64,000 nucleotides of DNA from Cerasicoccus sp. TK19100 (lineage in GTDB: Bacteria > Verrucomicrobiota > Verrucomicrobiia > Opitutales > Cerasicoccaceae): contig NZ_JAPWDU010000005.1 of assembly GCF_027257155.1 (NCBI RefSeq), positions 496,001 to 560,000 on the forward strand, written 5' to 3'. The position numbers and the translations under genes are program-made. The notes under the pieces were generated by a model. That model saw nothing but the letters and a program-made list of their open reading frames with translations. It was not told the origin of the DNA and did no database searches. Of the stretch, positions 27,021-35,114 are shown piece by piece (the first letter of the stretch is position 1; every line of letters begins with the position of its first letter).

Positions 27021-27842
27021 ATGCTCAAGCGCATTGCATTCGTTGTAAACAGTCAGAAGCCGCTTGCTGGTGAGCTGGCTGACTTTCTGCAAGGCGTGTG
27101 CAAAGAGCACGGTGTGGATTCGGTTCGCAGCAGTGATTACCCGATCGCCGAGGGCTACCTCGATGCGGCGGACGCCTGTTGCGTGCTCGGCGGCGATGGC
27201 ACGATTTTATCGGCGGCACCGGAGTCTATGCGCTCCGGTGTGCCGGTATTTGGTGTCAACCAAGGCAAGCTGGGCTTTCTGGCCACGTATTCGCCGGACA
27301 CCATTCGCGAGGCGTTTCAGGACGTCTTGCATGGTAAGTTCGACATCCAGAAGCGCTCTGTCCTGCACTGTGTGACGGCCGACGGTCAGCATTCTCTGGC
27401 CTTGAACGACGCCGTGATCAAAAGCGCCGATGGCCGTCGCCTGATAGGCCTGCAAGTCTGGTGCGAAGATACCCTCGTTACGGAATATTTCAGCGATGGC
27501 CTTATCTTCAGCACGCCAACGGGTTCGACGGCGTATAATTTATCGGCGGGCGGCCCGATCATCATGCCCGGTGCCGAGGTGTTGGTCATGACGCCCATTT
27601 GCCCGCACAGTCTCTCCAACCGCAGCCTCGTGCTGACGCGCGACACCGCGCTGACGGTCGGTGTGATGGAAAACGCCAAGGCCCAGGTCACCCTCGATGG
27701 GGCGCAGCGCTTCGACGGCGAGGAGTGCTTCCCGCTCAAGATTTACATCTCCCGCCGCGAGCTGCCGCTCTTGCTGCCACACGGTTACTCGTATTTCAGC
27801 ATCCTGCGCCAAAAGCTCAATTGGGGCGGTGAACGGTGCTAG
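27021..27842 (+). CDS. nadK: NAD kinase
   Basis: The 273-residue protein carries CCVLGGDGTILSAAP near residue 53-67, the GGDGT motif common to NAD and diacylglycerol kinases. It also has NQGKLGFLA, the LNDAVIKS variant of the NE/D motif, and the substrate loop FSTPTGSTAYNLSAGGPII. These place it firmly in the ATP-NAD kinase family, which makes NADP in the cytoplasm. Length is close to the usual 270-300. ATG at 27021 follows CCTCCC with no better start nearby. The downstream GYF gene is 147 bases away. Confidence 0.94.
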   Translation: MLKRIAFVVNSQKPLAGELADFLQGVCKEHGVDSVRSSDYPIAEGYLDAADACCVLGGDGTILSAAPESMRSGVPVFGVNQGKLGFLATYSPDTIREAFQDVLHGKFDIQKRSVLHCVTADGQHSLALNDAVIKSADGRRLIGLQVWCEDTLVTEYFSDGLIFSTPTGSTAYNLSAGGPIIMPGAEVLVMTPICPHSLSNRSLVLTRDTALTVGVMENAKAQVTLDGAQRFDGEECFPLKIYISRRELPLLLPHGYSYFSILRQKLNWGGERC

Positions 27843-27928
27843 AGAGTGGCGTTGCCCACTCAGTTGCGCCTCGTGTTAAAGGCACTAGCTGACAAGGATT
27901 TACGGACTTTTTACCCTCAAAAAACTCT

Positions 27929-27984
27929 CGTGCCGAAATTCCTTTAGGCTTGCTCAGTAACACGTTTTAGGAAAAATCGGCACG
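27929..27984 (+). promoter_or_regulatory. Hairpin immediately upstream of the GYF gene start
   Basis: CGTGCCGA (27929-27936) pairs perfectly with TCGGCACG (27977-27984), and CCT/AGG inside can extend the fold. The right arm ends five bases before ATG at 27990, where a ribosome binding site would be. It could act as a translational switch or as a protein-binding palindrome. No T-run follows, so it is not a typical terminator. Confidence 0.4.
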
Positions 27985-27989
27985 CAAGA

Positions 27990-28751
27990 ATGGGCGAATA
28001 TTACATCCAGGAGCCAGGCTCGGACGAAGCCAAGGGACCTTATGATCCCGGGCGGATTGCTGATCTGATTGAAGCCGGCAAGGCCAGCGAAGAGACTCTC
28101 TACTACGATGAGGACCGCGAAGATTGGCTGCCCCTGATGGAGTGCCCTGAGATTCGCGAAGCCGTGAATCCCACCGCTAAGTCGCTCAGCCTGCGCCCCA
28201 AGGAAGTGGATGAAACCTCCTTGAACCGCGAGGACGAGCTGCTTCCCGCGATGAAAGTGGACGAAATGCTCGCCGCCGCCGAGGGCAACACCGACGAGAC
28301 CCGCCACCTGAAGAAAAAGCACCGCGAGGCCGAGCGCGCTGCCGCGATTTGTTTGCCCGTTTTGGCGGTCATCATGCTGTTGGCTGCAATCACCGATATC
28401 TGGCCAAATGTGGGCGCGATTACCGCGATTCAGGAAGAGGGCGACTACGCTCTCCTGCTGAAGCATCCGTTACTGATCGTGGGCATTGCGGACCTGTTTT
28501 TGACGCTGTGTTGTATTCTGTCGGTCACTGATGCCTTCCCGATAATCCGGTTCCGCATGATGCTGGGGCTTGGCTACTTCACGTATATATTTTGGTCATG
28601 GGGCGATACGACGATGATGATCGCTGTTGCCTTGGGCTCTTTTGCCGCCTGGCTGAGCACGATCACGCTAAACCTCTACACCATGGTTTCCTGCGCCATC
28701 ATCGGCATCTTTGGCATGGGCACGGTTGCGATAATGACGGTGTTAGGCTAG
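27990..28751 (+). CDS. GYF_2-domain membrane protein
   Basis: Residues 1-50 match the GYF_2 domain: GEYYIQEPGSDEAKGPYDPG, then IADLIEAGKASEETLYYDE and DWLPLMECPEI. A charged linker (about 50-112) is followed by four hydrophobic segments beginning ERAAAICLPVLAVIMLLAAI. GYF_2 domains bind proline-rich or membrane partners; in PVC bacteria they are often fused to transmembrane regions with unknown roles. A hairpin lies just upstream. The gene ends 30 bases before the YihY/BrkB gene, so the two may be one unit. Confidence 0.8.
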   Translation: MGEYYIQEPGSDEAKGPYDPGRIADLIEAGKASEETLYYDEDREDWLPLMECPEIREAVNPTAKSLSLRPKEVDETSLNREDELLPAMKVDEMLAAAEGNTDETRHLKKKHREAERAAAICLPVLAVIMLLAAITDIWPNVGAITAIQEEGDYALLLKHPLLIVGIADLFLTLCCILSVTDAFPIIRFRMMLGLGYFTYIFWSWGDTTMMIAVALGSFAAWLSTITLNLYTMVSCAIIGIFGMGTVAIMTVLG

Positions 28752-28761
28752 GGTATTTGTC

Positions 28762-28781
28762 GCGGCCCGGCCGCAATTTTT
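28762..28781 (+). terminator. Short terminator-like hairpin before the YihY/BrkB start
   Basis: GCGGC and GCCGC (28762-28766, 28770-28774) enclose a three-base loop and are followed by AATTTTT running straight into ATG at 28782. It may be a weak terminator of the GYF gene or simply chance; the stem is only five pairs. Confidence 0.35.
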
Positions 28782-30299
28782 ATGGACAGCGATAAGTCCA
28801 AATCACAACCATGGTGGCGCCGCGCGCAGGATGAAGTTAACGCGTTGCCTGGCTTGGTGCGTGATGAAATCTGGCACACGGGACACCTGGAAGACAGCTC
28901 GAACAAGGCCAAGTTTTTTGCCTTTCTGCGCGTGTTTGCGCTGACTTGGGATGGCATCCTGAACAACCGCATTCCGAGCCAGGCGGCAGCGCTCAGCTAC
29001 TACACACTCATCGCGCTGGGACCGCTGATCGCTATTGGCATCATGATCTCCGGATTCGTCATGCCGGATGGCGGGCGCGACAAGATTGCGGATAAAATCA
29101 CCGAGGCGGTGTATTTCGTCGTCCCTTCGGCGAATCAGGCTGGGGATACAAATGTGATCACCGTGCCCGAGGACGACGCCAAGCCGGGCGAGGTTGCCGA
29201 GGGCGAGACGCTCGAAAAACAAGAGGCGGAGGACGATATCGAGGCGGTCATTGATTACTTGGTCGATAATTCGCGATCCAGCACGATCGGGATATTAGGC
29301 TCGGTGATGCTGATCTTTATCAGCATTCAGTTGCTCTCAACCATCGAGAAAACCTTCAATTCGATCTGGGGCGTGAAGCAGGGCAGGTCGTTGATTCAGC
29401 AGTTTGTCTTTTACTGGGCGATTATCTCGTTGGGCGCGGTCGTGGCCGTGGCCTTGACGTTCGGCTTATACGGAAAAATCGCCTCAACCTTCGACAGTTT
29501 ACCCTTGGGTAATCTCTTCCAGGAATCCTTTTTGGCGCTGACGCCGGTTTTCATTTTCATCCTCACGGTGCTGCTGTTGACGCTGTTTATCCGCTTCATG
29601 CCCAATGCGACGGTAAACTGGAAACCCGCCATCCTGGGGGCTTTGGTTGTCGCGGGCCTGCTTTACCTGAACCAATCCGTCGGCTTCCTCTACATAGGTT
29701 TTGTGGTTCGCCAAAAGAGTCTCTTTGGCGCGGTGGGCATCCTGCCGGTGCTGCTCTTTGGGCTGTTTATCTTTTGGCTGTTTCTGCTGCTGGGGGGGCA
29801 AGTTACGTATGCGATCCAGAACGCCAACCGCCTGACGCACCAGCGTGCTTGGGAAAACAACAGCCGTCGCACGCGCGAGCTGCTCGCCATCGCCGTTTAC
29901 ACGATCATTGCCCGCCGCTTCGAGAATTGCGAGCCGCCACTCTCGGTAGACGAGCTTAGTGAGCGCATTCGCGTGCCGATCAATACGCTCAACCACACCA
30001 TTTCTGATTTGATCGAAGTGGGGCTGCTTAGCGTAGTCGAGCCCGACAGCCAGCACGACACAGTGCGTTACCAGCCGGGCCGACCGGTGGATTCCGTTAC
30101 GCTGTCGGCGTTTAAAGACCGCCTTGAGTTAAAGGGTAATAACGAGGCCCTGCGCCTTCTCATCGACGCCGACCCCATCGTGCAGCAATACCAGGACCTC
30201 TTGCTCGACATGGCCGATGATCACCCTGGACGCGTTTCGCTTAAGGAGCTGATCTCGGATTCCGGCAAGCCCCGTGCCGCCGACCGACAGGTGTCCTGA
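28782..30299 (+). CDS. YihY/BrkB family inner-membrane protein with C-terminal winged helix
   Basis: The 505-residue protein shows YihY/BrkB features: RIPSQAAALSYYTLIALGPLIA in the first transmembrane segment, then LLSTIEKTFNSIWGVKQGRS and later PNATVNWKPAILGALVVAGLLY. About six membrane segments are present. An acidic insert at about 115-150 (PEDDAKPGEVAEGETLEKQE) breaks the first periplasmic loop region. From about 365 the protein is soluble with a winged helix-like part (LSVDELSERIRVPINTLNHTISDLIEVGLL). The YihY family was once misnamed RNase BN; its function is unsettled and may involve transport. The soluble tail is seen in other long members. Confidence 0.85.
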   Translation: MDSDKSKSQPWWRRAQDEVNALPGLVRDEIWHTGHLEDSSNKAKFFAFLRVFALTWDGILNNRIPSQAAALSYYTLIALGPLIAIGIMISGFVMPDGGRDKIADKITEAVYFVVPSANQAGDTNVITVPEDDAKPGEVAEGETLEKQEAEDDIEAVIDYLVDNSRSSTIGILGSVMLIFISIQLLSTIEKTFNSIWGVKQGRSLIQQFVFYWAIISLGAVVAVALTFGLYGKIASTFDSLPLGNLFQESFLALTPVFIFILTVLLLTLFIRFMPNATVNWKPAILGALVVAGLLYLNQSVGFLYIGFVVRQKSLFGAVGILPVLLFGLFIFWLFLLLGGQVTYAIQNANRLTHQRAWENNSRRTRELLAIAVYTIIARRFENCEPPLSVDELSERIRVPINTLNHTISDLIEVGLLSVVEPDSQHDTVRYQPGRPVDSVTLSAFKDRLELKGNNEALRLLIDADPIVQQYQDLLLDMADDHPGRVSLKELISDSGKPRAADRQVS

Positions 30300-30397
30300 T
30301 AGCGGCTTTTCGAGTAATAATGCACATTTTTTCCTTGCCAGTTCGGCGCTAAGCGCAAATATCAGCCGTTTTTTCAAATTCCAACACACAGAGAATC

Positions 30398-30556
30398 ATG
30401 TCTCAGCATCCAAGTTTTAAGAAAGGCGCCGCCGCTGCTCTCCGTAAGCGCAGCGTGCTCAAGCGTTTTGAACGTGTCGACATCCTCAAGTCCCGTGGAC
30501 ATTGGGAAGAAGGCGACCGCGTAACCGGTCTGCGTAAAACCAAGCCGAGCGAGTAA
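30398..30556 (+). CDS. PVC-lineage small basic protein (52 residues)
   Basis: The frame reads MSQHPSFKKGAAAALRKR and ends RKTKPSE before TAA. It is rich in Lys and Arg (net strongly positive), with SVLKRFERVDIL and SRGHWEEGDRV in the middle. It matches what I know of a small basic protein family described as conserved in Verrucomicrobia, Chlamydiae and Planctomycetes and thought to be ribosome-linked. It is too short for many gene finders. A strong terminator follows 25 bases after the stop, which supports a separate highly expressed unit. Ribosome association is inference. Confidence 0.85.
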   Translation: MSQHPSFKKGAAAALRKRSVLKRFERVDILKSRGHWEEGDRVTGLRKTKPSE

Positions 30557-30581
30557 GACTTTCGTCGTATATCTCCTTTTT

Positions 30582-30618
30582 CGAGGCCCTTGCTAATCAG
30601 CGAGGGCTTCGTTTTTTT
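30582..30618 (+). terminator. Rho-independent terminator after the small basic protein gene
   Basis: CGAGGCCCTTGCT (30582-30594) pairs with AGCGAGGGCTTCG (30599-30611) over 13 positions, two of them G-U, around a four-base loop. Seven T follow. Confidence 0.88.
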
Positions 30619-30659
30619 CGCGCTTGCGGGCAGGGCGTGGATGGCTATCGAATCGGCTG

Positions 30660-31322
30660 ATGGAACCCGATTTTAGCCCTGAAGAACTCCGCGTGCTCGG
30701 CTGCCTCATTGAAAAGGAGCGCACCACGCCGGAGCAGTATCCACTTTCGCTCAATGCCCTCCGCCTGGCGTGCAACCAGAAGACCAGCCGCGATCCCATT
30801 GTCGACTACGATGAAGACGAGGTGACGCTGGCACTGGAGGCCTTGCGGGACCGCGGGCTGGTGTTCTACGTTCGCCAGAGCGGTGCCCGGGTAACCAAAT
30901 ACCGCCACGACGCCACGGATAAGCTAAACCTCCAGCCCGACGAGCTGACCCTGCTCGCGCTGCTCTTTCTGCGTGGACCGCAAACCGTGGGTGAGCTGCG
31001 CAGCCGCAGCGACCGCATGTATGGCTTTGCCTCCATCGATGCCGTCGAGGAAACGCTGCAACGGCTGATCAACTTTGAAGACGGCCCGCTGGTGCGTCTA
31101 CAGACTCGTCGAACCGGCCAGAAAGAAGGCCGCTACGAACACACTTGGGCACCAGCCGCCGAGCCTTCACTGGTAGGTGAGGAGCCCGTTGAAGCAGTAT
31201 CCGCTCCCAAGCCACAACCCACGGCCGATGATTCCGAGTTGCGCGCCGAGCTGGAGGCCCTGCAAGCCCGCGTTGCCGAGCTGGAAGCGCAGTTCGCCGA
31301 GTTTCGTCGGCAGTTCGAGTAA
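30660..31322 (+). CDS. YceH family protein (DUF480)
   Basis: ATG at 30660 is chosen because the family begins a few residues before LSPEELRVLGCLIEKE-like sequence, here FSPEELRVLGCLIEKERTT. The two winged helices are visible as LPLSLNALRLACNQKTSRDP-like text, LALEALRDRGLVFY, and then LTLLALLFLRGPQTVGELRSR. A variable linker (about 160-190) leads to a short coiled coil LEALQARVAELEAQFAEFR at the end. YceH proteins are widespread and conserved but have no firmly assigned role. The gene is followed four bases later by the convergent BNR-4 gene. Confidence 0.88.
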   Translation: MEPDFSPEELRVLGCLIEKERTTPEQYPLSLNALRLACNQKTSRDPIVDYDEDEVTLALEALRDRGLVFYVRQSGARVTKYRHDATDKLNLQPDELTLLALLFLRGPQTVGELRSRSDRMYGFASIDAVEETLQRLINFEDGPLVRLQTRRTGQKEGRYEHTWAPAAEPSLVGEEPVEAVSAPKPQPTADDSELRAELEALQARVAELEAQFAEFRRQFE

Positions 31323-31325
31323 AGG

Positions 31326-32630
31326 CTACAACCACTGCCCCTCGCGCCACAAAAACGCTTCGCCGGTAAAGGTGCCTTCGGCCAGCGTGCCGTCCGGCGC
31401 TTGGCAAATGCCGTGAGGTCCCGGCCAACCGAAGAACAGCAGCGTGCGCGGCAGCGGTTGACCGAAGCGGTCGATTACGGGTCGCGGGTTATTGCAAAGG
31501 TAGTTGTCAGACGGGCTGATGCTCGCTTGTCGTGCCCACGTCTCGCCCTTATCGGCTGAGCGCCATTCCTGCAATTCACCGCCGCCGTAGGGCAGGGCAG
31601 TCACCGCGTCATTAACCACCAGCCAAGCAGTGAATGACTTGTCATCCGGGCGCTCCAGATGGGCGGCGTTCCAGGTATCGTTAGTGTCGGTGATTTTCGT
31701 GCGACGCCATTGTCCACTCTCGCGCCGGATAAACCAGAACGCGCAATCCTGCGGGCTGCTTTCCGAAAGGGGAACCGCGAGGCAAGGGCTGTCCTCGGCG
31801 TCGAAGCTGATCGCTGGCATATTGGTGAGCCGGTCGCCCGTATCCCACACGAGGCACTGCTCGGCCTGCTTGCGGTTGAGTGGGCGGGGCAACAGCTCGC
31901 CGTCGATGTTGCGCAGCTCACCGCTCGCGAGCTCTAACTCAGCATAATAGAGGTGACACCGGTTGCGGTGCCCCATCGAGCGACCGTAGCGTGGGTGCGG
32001 CCACAGGCGTTCATCCCAGTAGACGAAGGCCAGGCAAAGGCGTTGCCCATCCGGGCTGATCGCTGCGCTGTGGTAACTGCCCGCCCAGTCGTCGCCCGGG
32101 ATTTTCGGATCGCGGTCAAAGTCAACCAGCGGCCTCGCCGGATGCCGCCAAGAGAAACCGCCATCGCTCGAAACTTGATAAGTCCAGTAGCCCATGTGCC
32201 CGAGGGGACGGTGAAACAGCAGGACACGCCCGTCGCGCAGTGGGAACACGCTGGGGTAGCTGATCGACGGGGCGACCGGCGGCGCGGGCTCCCATTGGGT
32301 AATGTCGAGCGGAGCCTTGGACACCACATGCACCGACTCGTGCGCCGTAATGTGGCAATGGTAAAGGGCATGGATACGCAGCTCGGCATCCAGCCAGATG
32401 ACCGGTGCCAGGTGGTGATCGTAGGTCTTCACATCGCCCAGCACCACCGGCTCAGACCACTGTCCATCGCGGCCACGCTTGATGATATGCGGCAGCGCTT
32501 TGCCGCCCTTGGGATTGGCCTGATAAGCCGCGAAATACTCGCCCTCATGGTGGATGCACTGCGGCCCCATCCGGATGTCGTAGATCATCTTTTCGCTGCC
32601 GTGCCGCGCAAAGGAAGGAGCATGCGGCAT
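31326..32630 (-). CDS. BNR-4 repeat beta-propeller protein, possible polysaccharide lyase
   Basis: The 434-residue protein is a propeller with repeated beta blades; KTYDHHLAPVIWLDAELRIH, the following LYHCHITAHES and YPSVFPLRDGRVLLFHRP resemble the BNR_4 family. Some BNR-4 proteins are ulvan lyases of PL24/PL25 type that use a histidine and a tyrosine. The DHH and HCHITAH clusters make a lyase conceivable, but I cannot align the catalytic pair. No signal peptide is visible (the start is MPHAPSFARHGSEK), so it may be cytoplasmic. The sulfatase gene ends two bases upstream, so they form one transcript, consistent with attack on a sulfated polysaccharide. Confidence 0.68.
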   Translation of the reverse strand: MPHAPSFARHGSEKMIYDIRMGPQCIHHEGEYFAAYQANPKGGKALPHIIKRGRDGQWSEPVVLGDVKTYDHHLAPVIWLDAELRIHALYHCHITAHESVHVVSKAPLDITQWEPAPPVAPSISYPSVFPLRDGRVLLFHRPLGHMGYWTYQVSSDGGFSWRHPARPLVDFDRDPKIPGDDWAGSYHSAAISPDGQRLCLAFVYWDERLWPHPRYGRSMGHRNRCHLYYAELELASGELRNIDGELLPRPLNRKQAEQCLVWDTGDRLTNMPAISFDAEDSPCLAVPLSESSPQDCAFWFIRRESGQWRRTKITDTNDTWNAAHLERPDDKSFTAWLVVNDAVTALPYGGGELQEWRSADKGETWARQASISPSDNYLCNNPRPVIDRFGQPLPRTLLFFGWPGPHGICQAPDGTLAEGTFTGEAFLWREGQWL

Positions 32631-32632
32631 AG

Positions 32633-34432
32633 CTAGGCGGCCAGAATTTTTTCAGCCCCGGCGGTGAGCTTTTCGTTCGTCTGCAAATTTAGCGCATCCT
32701 GTTTGGTCTGCAGCTCCTCTTTCGAGAGATTCGTGCTGCGGCGCTTGGTGGTCAGCTCGTAATCGAGCGCCTTCCATTCGCCGAACCAGTTGAGGTCGAA
32801 GATATCACTGCCGAGGGCTTCGAACTGCTGCTTTTGCGCGGCATTGGCGCGGGCCAGGTAGGGCTGGAGGGCGTCGTTTTTCAGCTGCTCCCACTGTCCG
32901 AAGGAGTCCTCTAGCGAGTAGTATTCATTCTGGATGCGGACGCGCTGGCCGTAGTCGCTACTGCGCAGGGATTCGTCGATAAAGGGGTCTTCAGCCTTGG
33001 CGAGCCAGGCGTCGAGCTCGGCCGCCATCTTGTCGCGAATTTTGGCGTGAGCCGGATCATTCGCGAGGTTCTTCATTTGGAACGGGTCCGCCTTGTTGTC
33101 GTAGAGAAACCAGTCGCCAAAGCGGTCCACGGCGTAGGTGTAGCGCTTGCCACGGACGGCGCGGAAGGGGTTGAAATCGCTGCGCTCATCGTCCATGAGC
33201 CGCGAGCGGTAGTAGTTGCGCTTGAAGTTGTTGATTATCAAAAACTGCGACTCCGGGTCGGGAGCGCCGGGCTGGCCGAGGAAAGCCTTGGTGAAGCCCT
33301 GCCCAGTGCAGTGCGCAGGCGCCTCAAAGCCCGCCAGGCCGCAGAGTGTGGGCACGAGGTCGATGGTGCCCAGGTTGTGCTCGGCAATCGCGCCAGCGGG
33401 CACCTTGCCCGGCCAGCGGACGATGAACGGCACGCGAACGGCCTCATCGTAGGGGTTGCCCTTGTTGTAAACGCCGTTGGAGCCGAAGGAACTGCCGTGG
33501 TCGCTCGTGTAAATGAGGATGGTGTCGTCGGCAATGCCGGCGGCGTCGAGGGCGTCCATCATGCGGCCCAGCTCGCGGTCGACGGCGCTGATGTGGCCGT
33601 GGTAGTGGCGGTAAAACTCGTGCTGCTTGGGCGTGTTTCGCTGCTTATCCTCGACGTTGGGGCGGTAGGGCAGGTTGTCGTCCGGGTAGAGCGCGTAAAA
33701 TTCTTCGGGGGAGTCGTCCCAGCGCCAGTGCGGCGGGTTGAGCGAGAGCATCAGCATGAAGGGCTTGTCGCCGCCCGCGTTCTCGTTGACGAAGTCGATG
33801 GCCTGATCGGTCATGCCCACGGCATTGTAGCCGGTCACGGTTTTAAACGCCTCGCCCGAGGGGATGTCGCGCACCTCGGTTTCCCAGTGGTTGTCGCCGT
33901 AAAGCCAATGCTTGAACGTGTCGAAGCCGGCGTGCTGGCAGGTTTCGTTCATCAGGTGCCACTTGCCGACGTAGCCCGTCTGGTAACCGGCGTCCTTAAA
34001 CATGTGCGCGATGGTGGGCGTGCTGACGCCGATAGCGTCCGTGCGGGTGACGGTGTCGTTGCTGATGTAGCCGCTCTGGTGTGGCCATTGACCGGTCAGC
34101 AAAATGCCGCGAAACGGCGTGCACACGGGCGAGGTCGCGCAGGTGTTGTCAAAGCGCGTGCCTTGCTGCGCGAGCTTGGTCATATTCGGCGCGACGCACT
34201 CGGGCATCTCGGTGAAGGGGAGGCTCTGCCAGCGATGCTCGTCGCTAAAGACAAAGACGATGTTAGGGCGTTTTTTAAACATGGTGGAGGCGGTGTCGCT
34301 GGTCGCGCTGGCCGTGCCGGTCGCGGCATTCGCCGACGCGCTTAGGCCCATGGAAGCCGCCGCCGCAGCGGGGCCAAACTTCAAAAAATCCCGGCGCTTC
34401 ATGCCGGGAGTAACAGGGGATTCCTGAGACAT
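32633..34432 (-). CDS. Tat-exported type I sulfatase
   Basis: The 599-residue protein starts with a twin-arginine signal (MKRRDFLKFG at residues 11-20, then an alanine-rich segment). The alkaline-phosphatase-like fold opens with NIVFVFSDEHRWQSLP, and the modification site is SPVCTPFRGILLTGQ with Cys104 in the C-x-P-x-R context needed for conversion to formylglycine. VGKWHLMNETC and TSDHGSSFGSNGVYNKG carry further metal and sulfate ligands. It would remove sulfate esters from an algal-type glycan in the periplasm or outside. Folding before export fits maturation in the cytoplasm. The BNR-4 gene follows. The maturing enzyme (FGE or anSME) is not evident in the window. Confidence 0.92.
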   Translation of the reverse strand: MSQESPVTPGMKRRDFLKFGPAAAAASMGLSASANAATGTASATSDTASTMFKKRPNIVFVFSDEHRWQSLPFTEMPECVAPNMTKLAQQGTRFDNTCATSPVCTPFRGILLTGQWPHQSGYISNDTVTRTDAIGVSTPTIAHMFKDAGYQTGYVGKWHLMNETCQHAGFDTFKHWLYGDNHWETEVRDIPSGEAFKTVTGYNAVGMTDQAIDFVNENAGGDKPFMLMLSLNPPHWRWDDSPEEFYALYPDDNLPYRPNVEDKQRNTPKQHEFYRHYHGHISAVDRELGRMMDALDAAGIADDTILIYTSDHGSSFGSNGVYNKGNPYDEAVRVPFIVRWPGKVPAGAIAEHNLGTIDLVPTLCGLAGFEAPAHCTGQGFTKAFLGQPGAPDPESQFLIINNFKRNYYRSRLMDDERSDFNPFRAVRGKRYTYAVDRFGDWFLYDNKADPFQMKNLANDPAHAKIRDKMAAELDAWLAKAEDPFIDESLRSSDYGQRVRIQNEYYSLEDSFGQWEQLKNDALQPYLARANAAQKQQFEALGSDIFDLNWFGEWKALDYELTTKRRSTNLSKEELQTKQDALNLQTNEKLTAGAEKILAA

Positions 34433-34511
34433 GACTCAGGCAAATTACGCCATAATCAAACCATTGCGCAAGCGAAATGCGTTGATAGCTGCGACTGGAT
34501 GGGCCAACCGA

Positions 34512-34751
34512 TCAGGCAATCACTCTCGACTGCTCGAAAAGGGTATCGGGGCAAAAATCCTGTCCCTTAGGCCACTCGACCGTTCCCATGCTCACCCGCG
34601 CTTGCTGAAAATAGGATTTCTCTTTCAACTGAGTGAAGATACCTTTGTCTAAGTAAGGCGATACATCGAATTCTCTCCGCTCGCCGTTGGTGAATTCCAA
34701 CAACAGGCAGTAATTCTCTTCAGGGATGACTTTTGTGACGCGTGGATTCAT
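34512..34751 (-). CDS. DUF2442 protein, second gene of a small pair
   Basis: The 79-residue protein reads MNPRVTKVIPEENYCLLLEF, then NGERREFDVSPYLDKGIF and ARVSMGTVEWPKGQDFCPDTLF. The VEWPxGxDxCPDxLY-type block is the hallmark of DUF2442. The upstream partner DUF4160 ends one base before this gene starts, an arrangement seen often and suggestive of a toxin-antitoxin-like module, though the pair lacks an assigned mechanism as far as I know. Composition is AT-richer than the sulfatase next door. Confidence 0.85.
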   Translation of the reverse strand: MNPRVTKVIPEENYCLLLEFTNGERREFDVSPYLDKGIFTQLKEKSYFQQARVSMGTVEWPKGQDFCPDTLFEQSRVIA

Positions 34752-34752
34752 T

Positions 34753-35022
34753 TTATTTTAGTGGTTCGATTTTGAAGACTTCCTGTCCGTTTACGGCCAA
34801 TTCCCAGTCGGCCATCAGCTCATCACGATGAATTTCGATCCATGCCTGAACTAATTTCATGCGGCTTTTCTGAATGCCGCCTTCGATGATCTCACCATCG
34901 GGAATCCCGACAACCGCCTCCTCACCCTGATACTTAACGTGGATATGAGGACGGTTATGCTTCCCAGTATCGAAGAAATACAGAGCCACGATAATACCGT
35001 AAAACATTGATATGACGGGCAT
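34753..35022 (-). CDS. DUF4160 protein, first gene of a small pair
   Basis: The 89-residue protein opens MPVISMFYGIIVALYFFD and carries HNRPHIHVKYQGEEAVVGI, the HxPHxHxxY signature of DUF4160, followed by GEIIEGGIQKSR and WIEIHRDELMADWELA. The histidine-rich motif could bind metal. The DUF2442 gene follows after one base. Known for the family: frequent pairing with DUF2442; inferred: a mobile TA-like or regulatory pair. Confidence 0.85.
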   Translation of the reverse strand: MPVISMFYGIIVALYFFDTGKHNRPHIHVKYQGEEAVVGIPDGEIIEGGIQKSRMKLVQAWIEIHRDELMADWELAVNGQEVFKIEPLK

Positions 35023-35114
35023 GATGGTAGTTTCGTCGAAAATTCTCTTTTTTCAATACTATTCGCCGAACGTAAAGGTGTCTCGATTCAGTGGAGCGCG
35101 TAACTGAATTGCGA

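Noticed and set aside
33047-34345. 432-codon open frame opposite the Tat-exported sulfatase
   Set aside because: Valine/alanine-rich shadow without domain signals; the sulfatase on the other strand carries the FGly site and metal ligands.
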